Source: Paragyromitra xinjiangensis
Lineage: Eukaryota; Ascomycota; Pezizomycetes; Pezizales; Discinaceae
Reading direction: 5' to 3'
Assembly: GCA_038503065.1 (NCBI GenBank)
Contig: JBCAMK010000012.1
Span: 930,001-994,000 of the forward strand
Length of the DNA stretch: 64,000 bases
This document shows positions 1-9,275 of the stretch, in pieces. The notes under the pieces were generated by a model. That model was not told the origin of the DNA and searched no databases. It worked only from the letters and a program-made list of their open reading frames with translations. The translations under genes and the position numbers were made by a program. Every line of letters begins with the position of its first letter. Position 1 is the first letter of the stretch.

Positions 1-1473
1 GGGTCACCGCTCGCAATCGACTTCCTCCTTCCTCTCACAACCTCCCCATTATTATTCAAGGAAATTCCTTCCCCCCCCAAAATCTTGTTCGCTGGCTGGG
101 GTTTTGGTTTTCCACCAACATGAACACAGACGCTCACTTTCTCCGCCGACTTCAATCAGCTCAGAAAGCCTTCTTCGCCATCAAATCACTTGCTCCACCA
201 GGAGCTGGTTTAAATTCTCTCAACTGCCGCCGCTTAGCACAAGGCCTCATCCTTCCTATCCTATCTTATGGAATGGCTATTTTCACCCCCTCTTCAAACA
301 GCTTATCCAAAATTAACCCTTTCTGGAACTCGGTTCTCAGATGGGTCACAAATTCTTTTCGATCCACCAATATTGCAGTTCTCACTAGAGAAGCTTGCCT
401 TCCTCCCATCCTTCCTCTAAGCCTCTACCTCAAAAGAAGGCACATCCTACGTCTTATTTCTCTCACCACTTCCGCTAATCCTGCGGCAGCCCGGCTTCCT
501 CCTTCTTTTCCTGCTTATCCTACGCCGTTCCTACTACTCCGCACTCACCTTCGAGGGCTGGGCCAGAAAAGACCAAGACCATGGAATTCTAAAGCCATAT
601 CCAGAGTCAGGCCCCTCCCCATCGATCAGATGTGCTACGATATTTCTTTCTTTCTTACACCTGAAATTCATCCTTTCTTCTCTGGGTTTACTATTGATAA
701 ACCCAATCTTACCATTGAAAAAGCGGCTTCTGCCGCCCTCACTCACGTCCGAAACAGTCTAATAGAGGACTGGAACAACATTCTCCCCTCTCCCGAATAT
801 TATCCCTTTCCTACCTCTCTAAAACCTCATCTTTTCATGAGTCTTCCAAGGTTCGCCTCAGGACGAATTCATCAAATGCGCGCTCACAAAAGCTATCTCA
901 GAGCCCACCCTGACTGGGCCCATTCATTCCCCCCCCTATGCCGCAGATGCAAATCAGATAATGAAGATATGCATCATGCCATCCTCACATGCCCTCAACG
1001 TCAAGAGGAACGATCCCGACACATTCCCAACATTGTGTCTCTGTCTCCTGACGCCCCCGTCTGGTCGAACATGCCCATGATCAATTCGCTTTCCGAATAT
1101 ATCAAAGCATCCCATACAAATTACCCGCCCTCTTGGAATAATTGGGCAGATTTCGTATCAACATCTAGACCCTCAGATATATTATCTTCGGTGTCTATTT
1201 CTATCTGAGTTTTTTACGTTTACTTTCATTTACTTTTTAACATTGTTGTTGTTGATTAGTATAATTTCTGTTCTTGGTTGGATTTATAGGTTATATGTTT
1301 AAATGTTGGTTGGAAAATTTAAAAATGGTTTTATTTTTTCTTCTTTCTTATGTTAGTTGTGATTTATGTTAGGAGGGTTGTTGGTTGGGTTTTATTAACG
1401 CCATAACTTCGGTTGCATGCGATATTCTTGTACCTTAAACAATGAAACTATGAGTTAACAAAAAAAAAAAAAA
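1..1473 (+). mobile_element. LINE (non-LTR retrotransposon) 3' end, with poly-A tail
   Basis: This is the 3' portion of a non-LTR retrotransposon whose 5' part lies outside the window. The coding part is followed by an AT-rich 3' untranslated region from 1209 and a run of 13 A residues at about 1461-1473. The A-run ends directly against sequence (1474-1488) that belongs to the transposase fragment continuing at 3509. The LINE therefore landed in that older transposase gene. Its own target duplication cannot be checked because the 5' junction is missing. Confidence 0.85.
3..1208 (+). CDS. LINE reverse transcriptase C-terminal region (partial)
   Basis: The frame is open from base 3 to the TGA at 1208, so the first visible ATG at 120 is internal. 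The product resembles the region after the polymerase core of Tad/R1-like fungal LINE proteins. It has a thumb-like segment with the LPILSYG motif seen in many LINE polymerases. Near the end is a zinc-knuckle-like CRRC...HH...C arrangement (around residues 280-300 counted from 120), typical of the C-terminal cysteine motif of these proteins. No RNase H domain is visible before the stop, unlike the minus-strand LINE at 14575-18012. This is therefore a different LINE lineage. Family assignment rests on motif recognition only. Confidence 0.75.
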   Translation, partial: VTARNRLPPSSHNLPIIIQGNSFPPQNLVRWLGFWFSTNMNTDAHFLRRLQSAQKAFFAIKSLAPPGAGLNSLNCRRLAQGLILPILSYGMAIFTPSSNSLSKINPFWNSVLRWVTNSFRSTNIAVLTREACLPPILPLSLYLKRRHILRLISLTTSANPAAARLPPSFPAYPTPFLLLRTHLRGLGQKRPRPWNSKAISRVRPLPIDQMCYDISFFLTPEIHPFFSGFTIDKPNLTIEKAASAALTHVRNSLIEDWNNILPSPEYYPFPTSLKPHLFMSLPRFASGRIHQMRAHKSYLRAHPDWAHSFPPLCRRCKSDNEDMHHAILTCPQRQEERSRHIPNIVSLSPDAPVWSNMPMINSLSEYIKASHTNYPPSWNNWADFVSTSRPSDILSSVSISI

Positions 1474-1488
1474 GCAGTTTCATGCCCA

Positions 1489-3508
1489 CATCAGCAAAAA
1501 TTGATAAAGCCGCCCCGGCCGCCTGGAGGTCTAGGCGGTCGGGCGGAATGTTACCCTTCTGTTAGGTTGCTGCAGCATCTCGGCGCGCCCGGAGGCATGG
1601 TTTCTAGACCTTTGACCGCCTGGAGGAGGTCGTTTCCTCCTATAGCAATTGGTGTAGTGGGCTGCTTCTGGGCGCGTGTGGTCCCTTGCTGCCGCAGGAT
1701 TTTGGCAGCGGTTCGCCCTGTAGAATGGATTTGGTAGGGCCTGGAATATTCAGGAATCACTTGTATGGAACCAATATCATTGACAATTGCTTTATTCTAT
1801 GTATCTATCTATATATCTATGTACAAATATCGAGGGCGCAGCTAAACTAGCTTCTATGGAAGCTGCAGCAGCGAGTCGACGACCTGCCAGAGGCAGGCAG
1901 CGAATTGACCATATGGCGCAAGCAGCGGAAGCTCAGGCAGCGAATCGACCTATTGGCGCAGGCGCAGGCTCAGGCGCAGGCAGCGAATTGACCATATGGC
2001 GCAGGCAGCAGAAGCTCAGGCAGTGAATCGACCTATTGGCGCAGGCGCAGGCTCAGGCTCAGGCGCAGGCGCAGGCTCAGGCGCAGGCGCAGGCGCAGGC
2101 AGCGAATTGACCATATGGCGCAGGCAGCAGAAGCTCAGGCAGTGAATCGACCTATTGGCGCAGGCGCAGGAAGCTCAGGCAGCGAATTGACCATGTGGCG
2201 CAAGCAGCGGAAGCTCTGGCAGCGAATCGATCATATGGCGGAAGCGGCGGAAGCTGCAGCAGCAAATCGATGACCTGCCAGAGGCAGGCAGCGAATTGAC
2301 CATGTGGCGGAGGCAGCGGAAGCTCAGGCAGCGAATCGACCAATTGGCGGAGGCAGAGGAAGCCCAGGCAGCGGATCGACCATGTGGCGGAGGCAGCGGC
2401 GGCTGCTGCAGCGAATCGACCTATTGGCGCAGGCGCAGGCTCAGGCGCAGGCTCAGGCTCAGGCAGCGAATTGACCATGTGACGCAGGCAGCAGAAGCTC
2501 AGGCAGTGAATCGACCTATTGGCGCAGGCGCAGGAAGCTCAGGCAGCGAATTGACCATATGGCGGAAGCGGAGGAAGCTCAGGAAGCAGATCGACGACCT
2601 CCAGGAGGCGGCGGAAGCTCTGGCTGCGAATCGACCATATGGCAGAGGCAGCAGAGGCTGCTGCAGCGAATCGACCAATTGGCGGAGGCGGAGGAAGCTC
2701 AGGCAGCGAATTGACCATATGGCGGAAGCGGAGGAAGCGGCGGAAGCTGCAGCAGCGGAAGCTGCAGCAGCGGATCGACCATGTGGCGGAGGCGGAGGAA
2801 GCTCAAGCAGCGGATCGACGACCTCCAGGAGGCGGCGGAAGCTCAGGCTGCGAATCGACCATATGGCGGAAGCAGCAGAGGCTGCTGCAGCGAATCGATC
2901 AGCATATTGAGCTCGCTTAGGCGGAAGCAGCGAAGCAGGCAGCCGGCTGAGGCAGAGGAAGCTGAAGCAGCGGATCAAAGCGAGTCTAGGAGGCATATCA
3001 GCGGGAGTCAAATAAACGGAATCAAGACGTTACCTGGGAGGTTCTTTGCAAGCAGAGCTCGTCACTTCGAACCTAAATGTCACGATGTCAGCGGTACAGC
3101 GAGGTTGTGGATGGGTGGGAAGAAATAGGGGGAAGCAATAGTGGAAGGACGGGAAGGAATAGGGGGAGGTGGAGATTAGTGTCTTACTAGGCGTTGCTTT
3201 GGCGACGACTTGGCGACTACAAAGTGATGACTAAGCGACCTCCAGATTTTTGAAAATCGCTAAGTGCCTGGGAGGCGAGTGAATTTTGCTAAGTCCCGAG
3301 TTTTCAGGGACTTAGAAAAATTCGATCGAAAAGTGCTAAGTACTGAAGCTGCCGCCCAGCGCTGCCGGATGGTGGGAGGTCGCCGGGAAGCGCTGCAAGC
3401 AGCAAGCGACGCCCGGGGGAATCGCAACAGGCAGCAAGTGTCACCCGGGCGCGGCAGGCGGTCGGGCGGAATATGTACCTATTGGGCGCAACTTTTTTTT
3501 TGCTGATG
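1489..3508. mobile_element. Non-autonomous TIR element, family A copy 1 (CATCAGCAAAAA ends, TSD CA)
   Basis: The element starts with CATCAGCAAAAA and ends with TTTTTGCTGATG, perfect 12-bp inverted termini. Dinucleotide CA is duplicated at 1487-1488 and 3509-3510. Removing the element and one CA joins 1486 to 3509 so that the flanking transposase frame runs through the junction. The interior has a GC-rich left arm (1501-1740), a microsatellite-like TCTATGTATCTA stretch near 1795, a long minisatellite (1855-2910) and a right arm with repeated GGCGACGACTTGGCG-like words. It encodes no recognisable transposase. It is about 2.0 kb, and homologous copies lie at 36649 and 37841. Confidence 0.9.
1855..2910. 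repeat. GC-rich minisatellite inside family A copy 1
   Basis: Modular tandem repeat built from words such as GCAGCGAATCGACC, ATATGGCGGAGGC and GCAGGCTCAGGC. Modules of about 40-45 bp alternate with a variable number of 6-bp GCAGGC/TCAGGC units. The array lacks stop codons in several frames on both strands, so it produces long overlapping low-complexity open frames (Ala/Gly/Arg-rich). I do not consider these to be genes. The same array, with different repeat counts, occupies 37018-37460 and 38223-39130. Confidence 0.9.
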
Positions 3509-4729
3509 CATAAAGGCGTCTTTCTCAAGTACCGAGGGGGCAAGACCTCGGATATCCTAGCGGCCCATGTATGTCAAACTATGAAGGAACAGCACGAGAC
3601 CGAGATCCGATCGACGCAAGGCATGACCCAGACCAAGAAACGACGCCTCCAGGCAGACCAACGATTAGAACTGGATGAGGCTGTCGCTGAAGCATACCGT
3701 GAGCACTCCCACTTCAACTTCCCTAAGATGCATCTTTTGTCCCACTTCTCGGAGCAGATATGCAGGTATGGCGGTATTTCTCAGTACTCGACTGAGGAGG
3801 GGGAAACAGCCCACAAGGATCAGATCAAAGAGCCATACCGTCGGACGAATAGGGTCGATGCCACGCTTCAGATCCTAGCAGGGTATAATGGTGAACACGG
3901 ACTAGCTATGCGCCAGCAAAACCTAATTCAGCTTGCGCGTGAGGGTCGCTGTACCACCGAGATGGCAGACATCCTACATCTCCTGCCCCCAGAGACCAAT
4001 CGGCTAGTTAGCGCCTGCCGTAGGAAAGATCAAGACCCTTGGGATGGCCCAAACGCCCCAGTCAGTACCACCATACATCCTCAATTCCCTGATACAGTTG
4101 AACCTATCAATGCTAGGTGGCGCGTCGCCTCGGAGAGGGAAACTGTATCTGTATGTGAATTCGTCCTGCCTGGGGCGAGGCTTCCCTTAGAAGCATACCT
4201 CGTCCAGTACTACCGTCGAGAATTTGGCCATGCCCGCAGCGTCATGCCGAATATTGGGCTATGGAAAGTTACTGCTTTCAACGCTCTTCACGTACCAGTC
4301 CACCGCCTCGGGCTAGGAGACGAGTCAGTGGTCCATATCCTTCGAGCGACTGGAGGAGAACCCTTCCGGGGTCGTGAGGCAAGAAGCGACTGGGCCTGGT
4401 GCAAGTTCGGCCCAGAAGATCAGTATGGAGCCCTACGAGGCAAGCGACCAGCTCGGGTCCTACGCTTTCTAAAGCTTCGGGATTCAACACAAAGGCCATT
4501 ACTTCTGGCAGCGGTACAGCCCTTGCGACCTGAATCAGGCGGCCAGGTGGACCCTATCCACCGGATGGTACGAGTATCTCGCCTTAGCACGAATGATGAG
4601 ACATGGATTATCAACATCAAAAGCATCACCAGTATGACTCACCTCGTACCTGAATCGCCTGGGCCTGAGAATACGCGGTGGTATGTCAACAACACCATAG
4701 ATCTAGATACCTTCAACGAGATATACTGA
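3509..4729 (+). pseudogene. Plavaka/CACTA-like transposase, C-terminal fragment
   Basis: The open frame reaches the TGA at 4729 and aligns by eye with the C-terminal half of the transposase encoded at 19072-21924. Shared blocks include FHxHKxxFLxx at the start, HFNFxKMHLLxHFS, YSTExGExxHxxQIKxxYR and later the W(A/V)W segment. The fragment lacks the N-terminal finger and the central region because those parts lie upstream, beyond the LINE and the family A insertion. The frame crosses the insertion once the element and one CA copy are ignored: bases 1475-1488 supply the codons for QFHA. With a LINE and a TIR element inside it, this copy is dead. Confidence 0.8.
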
Positions 4730-5437
4730 TAGTGGGTATCGGGCGCTGGCCGACACATCCTAGCTAGGTCGCCGATCCTGAGTGGGCGAGGGGAGAAGGG
4801 GGCGGGATGTGAGATTGCCCGAGATATTGTATCATAATCTAGCATATTGAGACCAAAGTTTGCGTTGTCGCCTGAAGAGAATACTCGAGTGATCTCTTGT
4901 GATAATCCAACGCGCGCCTTAGACCCAGCTAGGCCATTGGATGAGTGAAACTGCATATGGGGCACTTGGGCACATGCATAGATGTACTGCAAGTAGGGCT
5001 AAGCGTACAAGAGTATGGGGCGAGACCCAGACGTACCGTAGTACCAGCTTATTGGGGGTATAAGCGCATTGGGCGAAAGTGGACGTACCATTCTGCCAGC
5101 GTACTATACATACCACGCAGTGGGCGCATGGAAGCATACCACCGTACGTGGGTATCCGGATATTAGGCGCATGGAAGCATTAGACGAGGCAGGGAGTACC
5201 ATACTACAAGCGTACTGACGTACTAACGCAGTAGGCGCATGGAAGCATCCTACAGTACGAGGATATCCAAATATAAGACGTACGAGCGGATTGGGTGAGA
5301 TTGGGCGGGATAGCGTACCATAGTACCAGCATATTAGACGTATGGACGCAGCTGGACGCAAGCAGGCGTACTGGGAGTTGGGGCTACGCCCAGGTTCTTG
5401 CCCATTGTGCCCAGGCAGGCATCCCTTTTTGCTGATG
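3509..5437 (+). mobile_element. Older transposase-bearing TIR element (B1), right portion
   Basis: Right part of a DNA transposon that contains the transposase fragment 3509-4729 and ends at 5437 with TTTTTGCTGATG. Its left end is upstream of the window. The part just left of 1489 (1474-1488) also belongs to it, and the LINE at 1-1473 plus the family A element interrupt it. From 4730 to 5437 there is no gene. This stretch holds subterminal repeats rich in GGCGCATGGAAGCAT and GCGTACTA-like words. The last 90 bp closely match the right end of the element at 32845-34288, which makes that element a likely non-autonomous relative. Confidence 0.75.
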
Positions 5438-5859
5438 TCCTGTCATGTGTAGGAGAGAGGACATGCCATTCATAGCAGTGGAAAGAGAGGCAACCATTTT
5501 TTGAAGGTGTTGGGTCTCTTTTTTGAGTGTGTCAATGTTGTCTCTTTGGTCAGAGACTTTCTGGAGGAGGAATTGGTTGTCTTCGACCATTTTTGCGTCG
5601 ATGCGGGCGAAGCTGCTTTTCATGAGCCATGATTGATACTGGCCGCAGTCTTCTTCAGATGAAAGCTCAGGCATGTAGTCTTCGGTGGAGTCAAAGTCTT
5701 TGAGCCAGTTGGGTGTGGAGTCACCTGGGACTTCTCCCATATGCTCTTCGTCGATGTATTGGGAGTCGGTGGTGAGGGCAGCTGGGCCTGTGGTAGCAGG
5801 GTCAGCAAACATGGAAAGGCCAGTGGAGCCAGCAAGGGACATGTTGGTGGGTGATCCTG
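5438..5859 (-). pseudogene. Unknown retroelement-like ORF, 3' part (interrupted by Gypsy element)
   Basis: Minus-strand frame whose 5' part lies on the other side of the Gypsy element (14270-14518). Joining the two across the TCCTG duplication keeps one continuous frame. The visible product has a Pro/Ser-rich N-terminal half, an acidic middle (residues around STEDYMPELSSEEDCG) and a predicted heptad-rich coiled coil (VSDQRDNIDTLKKETQHLQK). That layout resembles ORF1/gag-like proteins of fungal retroelements, but no zinc knuckle is seen. The frame is cut at 5437 by the end of element B1. I do not recognise the family. Confidence 0.5.
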
Positions 5860-6894
5860 TGTTATACCTATGGCTATAGGCGTGCAGTGGTCTCCCTGTT
5901 ACCCTACCTACGTAGGGAGTTACCCTACCTTCCATTTGGTCACCTTCCCGTCTTCGTTGGACTCCTCTGTGGCTGCCTATTGACTTCCCAGCCTATTCCC
6001 AGGCAGTTACCCTGCCTTCCCCGGTTACCCGGCCGTTACCCTGCCTTCGCTTGCGCTGCTGGCAGCGCTGGATCGAGAAGGGGGGACACCCGCAAAATAT
6101 CCGCGTCCCGGAGACTAAAAGTAACCCTTTGGTCGTCAACGGCGCCCTTCCCGCGGAACGTGACCCGGAGGGTATGTATGAGCGGTCTTCATAGGGCAAC
6201 TTGGGGCGCCGAGTCATGTGGGCTATTCGGATTAGTCATCAGAGATCTCCTGCCCGCGCTACGGGGCTCCAAACACCAGCTGTCGCAACAAAACGATATC
6301 GTGTAACCACCTACTCGATCGGGCGAACGCAACCGTCGCAACCGTATCATCGCCACGTCGAACCGAGGCGATCTGAGGATTACTGAACGAGGGGTAAGCG
6401 TCGGAAGTTGGAGATATCGGCTTCGCCGATAGGATGTCGGATAAATGGATAAGCGAGTTAGTTCAATTTGTAATAGTAGATAGTTTAGTCCGTCGACCCA
6501 AGCTACAAAGAACACACAGTAGTAAAGAGGACGGGATATAAATACTCTTGCATTGGACGTCAATTCTGAGTCGATCATCATCGAGGAAGAACGAGCCTTA
6601 TCAATATTATTTACATACCTTGTTCCGTGATAAATTCTCCATCATATCGAGTTGTTTAGCATAGCTTCGCGCTTCAACACTCGTGTCCTTCCTGTTGAGA
6701 AAGTTCTTTCAACGGAACAGCCCTGACCCTTATCTCGCTTAAACTATCGTTGCCTTTGTGCGGTTCATAAGAAGTTGTCAGGACGTGCGCTCGGGTATTG
6801 TGCTACGGATAGTAGCCGGTCGAGTTACAGAGTCTAGAGAGCTATCTAAAGCTTCGCTTAGAATTCAGTAGTGGTGCGAAGTACCGGTCTTACA
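5860..6894 (+). repeat. 5' LTR of Gypsy element
   Basis: 1,035-bp direct repeat of 13237-14269, with TG...CA ends. A TATAAATA box lies at 6537-6544, which places the expected transcription start near 6565-6575 in the right third of the LTR. Downstream of the LTR comes a short palindrome rather than an obvious tRNA primer-binding site. Confidence 0.95.
6537..6544 (+). promoter_or_regulatory. TATA box of the Gypsy LTR promoter
   Basis: TATAAATA within the 5' LTR, identical in the 3' LTR. It is the only clear TATA motif upstream of gag and fits the U3/R boundary expected of an LTR promoter. Confidence 0.6.
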
Positions 6895-6937
6895 GTATAT
6901 TGATAGGCATATCAATACCGAGGATACACTCGACACC

Positions 6938-9208
6938 ATGAGTAGTCACCACGATACGGAGATGTCAGACCACCTTGACATTCTCCAAGACGGAGACCCC
7001 CATCATCAACTTACTACTAGGTCAACTGGCCGAGTAGCAAGTATCACATCCTCACAGCGTCGCAATCAGCCACGCCATAACACTTCATATGTTGGCTTCC
7101 GAAGCCACAGCCGTACGCGTCCAGGTCTGACAGGCCTTTGGAACACTCTCCCCCACCCAACCATCGACCAAGGATCAGCCAGCCGGCCGATCCAAATAGA
7201 AGGAGCTACGGAGGTTCCACGGTTGACCATAAACGACTCCCCACGTCAGGTGGAGGTCATGCACGCAATCCAAGCAGCATTTGAGTTCATAGTCGAAAGA
7301 CAAGACCAAGCAGCAGTAGGCTTTAGTGTAGGAGTGGAGGCTCTTAGCGAAGAGAATCAAGCGCTCTACATTCAGTTAGCCGAGGTTCAGAGGAACATCG
7401 AGCAGGGCTACCAATATGCCGATGGCGAGTTAACCGAGATGCTTGGACGTGTCCAAGGTCTTGAGGTAGCGGCTCAAGAGGCGATCGATGAGATGAAAAT
7501 CCGAAACATCCAACGTCTCGCAAGCGTTGCCACCCACTTCGAACAACGCGAACAGGAACACCGTAGAGTCACCGAGTAGGTCAAGCATGGGCTGGATGCA
7601 GAGATTGCTCATACCCAGCGAAAAGTGGACGAATACCTCACTACTACCCTCATCGACGTCATTGACAGTAGAATCAGTGAAGCTCAACGTGCTCGCTCAC
7701 AACGGGACGACTCCCACCCAGCGGAAGCAACCCGACGTCTCACAAGGATTGAGAAAGGAAAGGATCGGGAACCACAAACTACCGCAGGTCCATCAGGGAC
7801 CCAAGGGAACGGAGGACGAGGACCACCGAGATCCCCATGGGTTCCCATTGCACCAGCAAGTTCTCACAGTTCGCAAGCCGGAGGAGATGTTGTGGTAGGA
7901 CTAAGTCCAGCCGAACAAGCAGCCATGCTAGCCAGAATGCGTGAGGATAGAAGACGCTTAGCCGCTGGAAAACTAGCCTGGGAAGAAAACCAGAGACGGC
8001 GTAGTATAAGCCAAACCCCTGCCCCCAATCACCAACCTCCACCTCCCCCAGTGGACCCACAAGGCCCAGCGGTCCACAACCACTATTACGCAGCCGCTCC
8101 TAGTGGCGCCAGACATCACAAAATCCCTATCAGCGAACCAGAAAAGTTCACCGCCGCCACCAACCAGGACCTGAAAACCTGGATTCGAAGCCTCGAAGTT
8201 TACTTCAAGGTAAACAGCTTTATGTGGACCTCAGATGAGTATAAAATCCACTATGCAGCAGGGCGTTGCGATGGACCCAAGGTTAGACCCTACGTCATCA
8301 TGTATACTAACAAGATGGATGGAGCGGAAGGATACGCCCGTATCCCCGCATATTCGTACTGGGTGAACTTCGTCGAAAAGATGACCGAAATTTTCGGATC
8401 CCCGGACGAACAACGTGACGCAGTCCATGCTATGGACAAGGTCACCTACACCACCATCGAAGACTACCTACTGAAGATGAGTAGTCTTAACCTTAAGGTC
8501 AGGATGACAGGAATTTTGTGGAGGATGAAGGTGGAATCGAAGGTCCCTGTGAAGATCCGGGAGATGATGCTCCCCTTTGGTAAGATCTATGACGATGAGC
8601 AGTGGATAGAGCAGTTGCGGGAGGTTGGAAGGGCAAGAGAAGAGTTTGATTACCATGTCAAACTAGAGAACCGTGGACTCCCGGCCACAGACAGCCGAGG
8701 GAAAGCGGAGGAAAAGAAAAAGGAAAGTCGTAGGGAAAAGGGTTTCAATAGCCGCTTTAAGAAGGAATCCACTGGCAATGCTGGACCATCTAAGGACAAG
8801 CTCCCCAAGGAGGAAAAACCCACTAACACTCAGGGAAGCCCACCGGATTGGAAGAAGCTCCATTACGGTGTCCCCGAGGATCTAATCCAGAAAAGGCGAA
8901 AAGCAAAAGCCTGCACCCGCTGCGGACGCACCGAGTGCCACTGGAAGACTTGCGACATGAAGGAACCGAGAACAGTCTCGGCAGCTGAATTGACTCGCGA
9001 ACGGAAGTGGGTCAAACCCAACGAGGAGGCCACCACAGCCTTAGAAAAGCGGATGAAGTTAGTGCCCAAGACGAGGACCGCGACAGTGTCTTCGGTGGAG
9101 AGGACCGTGAGCGGAGTTTCTGTTCCAAAAGGACAGAGCTCCAAAACCCCTATTAACTTGTACACCAACATGGACTCCGACGAAGAAATGTTGGGGGGTT
9201 TTCCTTAA
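6938..9208 (+). pseudogene. Gypsy gag, one in-frame TAG
   Basis: A single frame of 756 sense codons plus the final stop, counting one internal TAG at 7577-7579. Residues on both sides of the TAG (ending VTE and resuming VKHGLDAEI) continue the same heptad-rich helical region, so a CAG-to-TAG change is likely. The N-terminal part is charged and coiled-coil-prone. The middle (from about 8130) is the typical retrotransposon gag core with aromatic motifs such as YWVNFVEKMTEIFG. The C-terminal part has a cysteine cluster CTRCGRTECHWKTC that serves as the nucleic-acid-binding knuckle. It ends in TAA at 9206-9208. In phase with the frame is the heptamer GGGTTTT at 9196-9202, a possible -1 slip site leading towards pol. 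Confidence 0.85.
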
Positions 9209-9275
9209 GTCGACTACCTGTTCAGGAAGTAGCAGACGTTAACCAAACATTCGAAAGCCTGAAAATTGAAGATAG

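Noticed and set aside
2296..2910. Long open frames in the GC-rich minisatellites (also at 37019-37463 and 38144-39295)
   Set aside because: Several frames on both strands are open at once because the repeat lacks stop words. The products are low-complexity and change length with repeat number.
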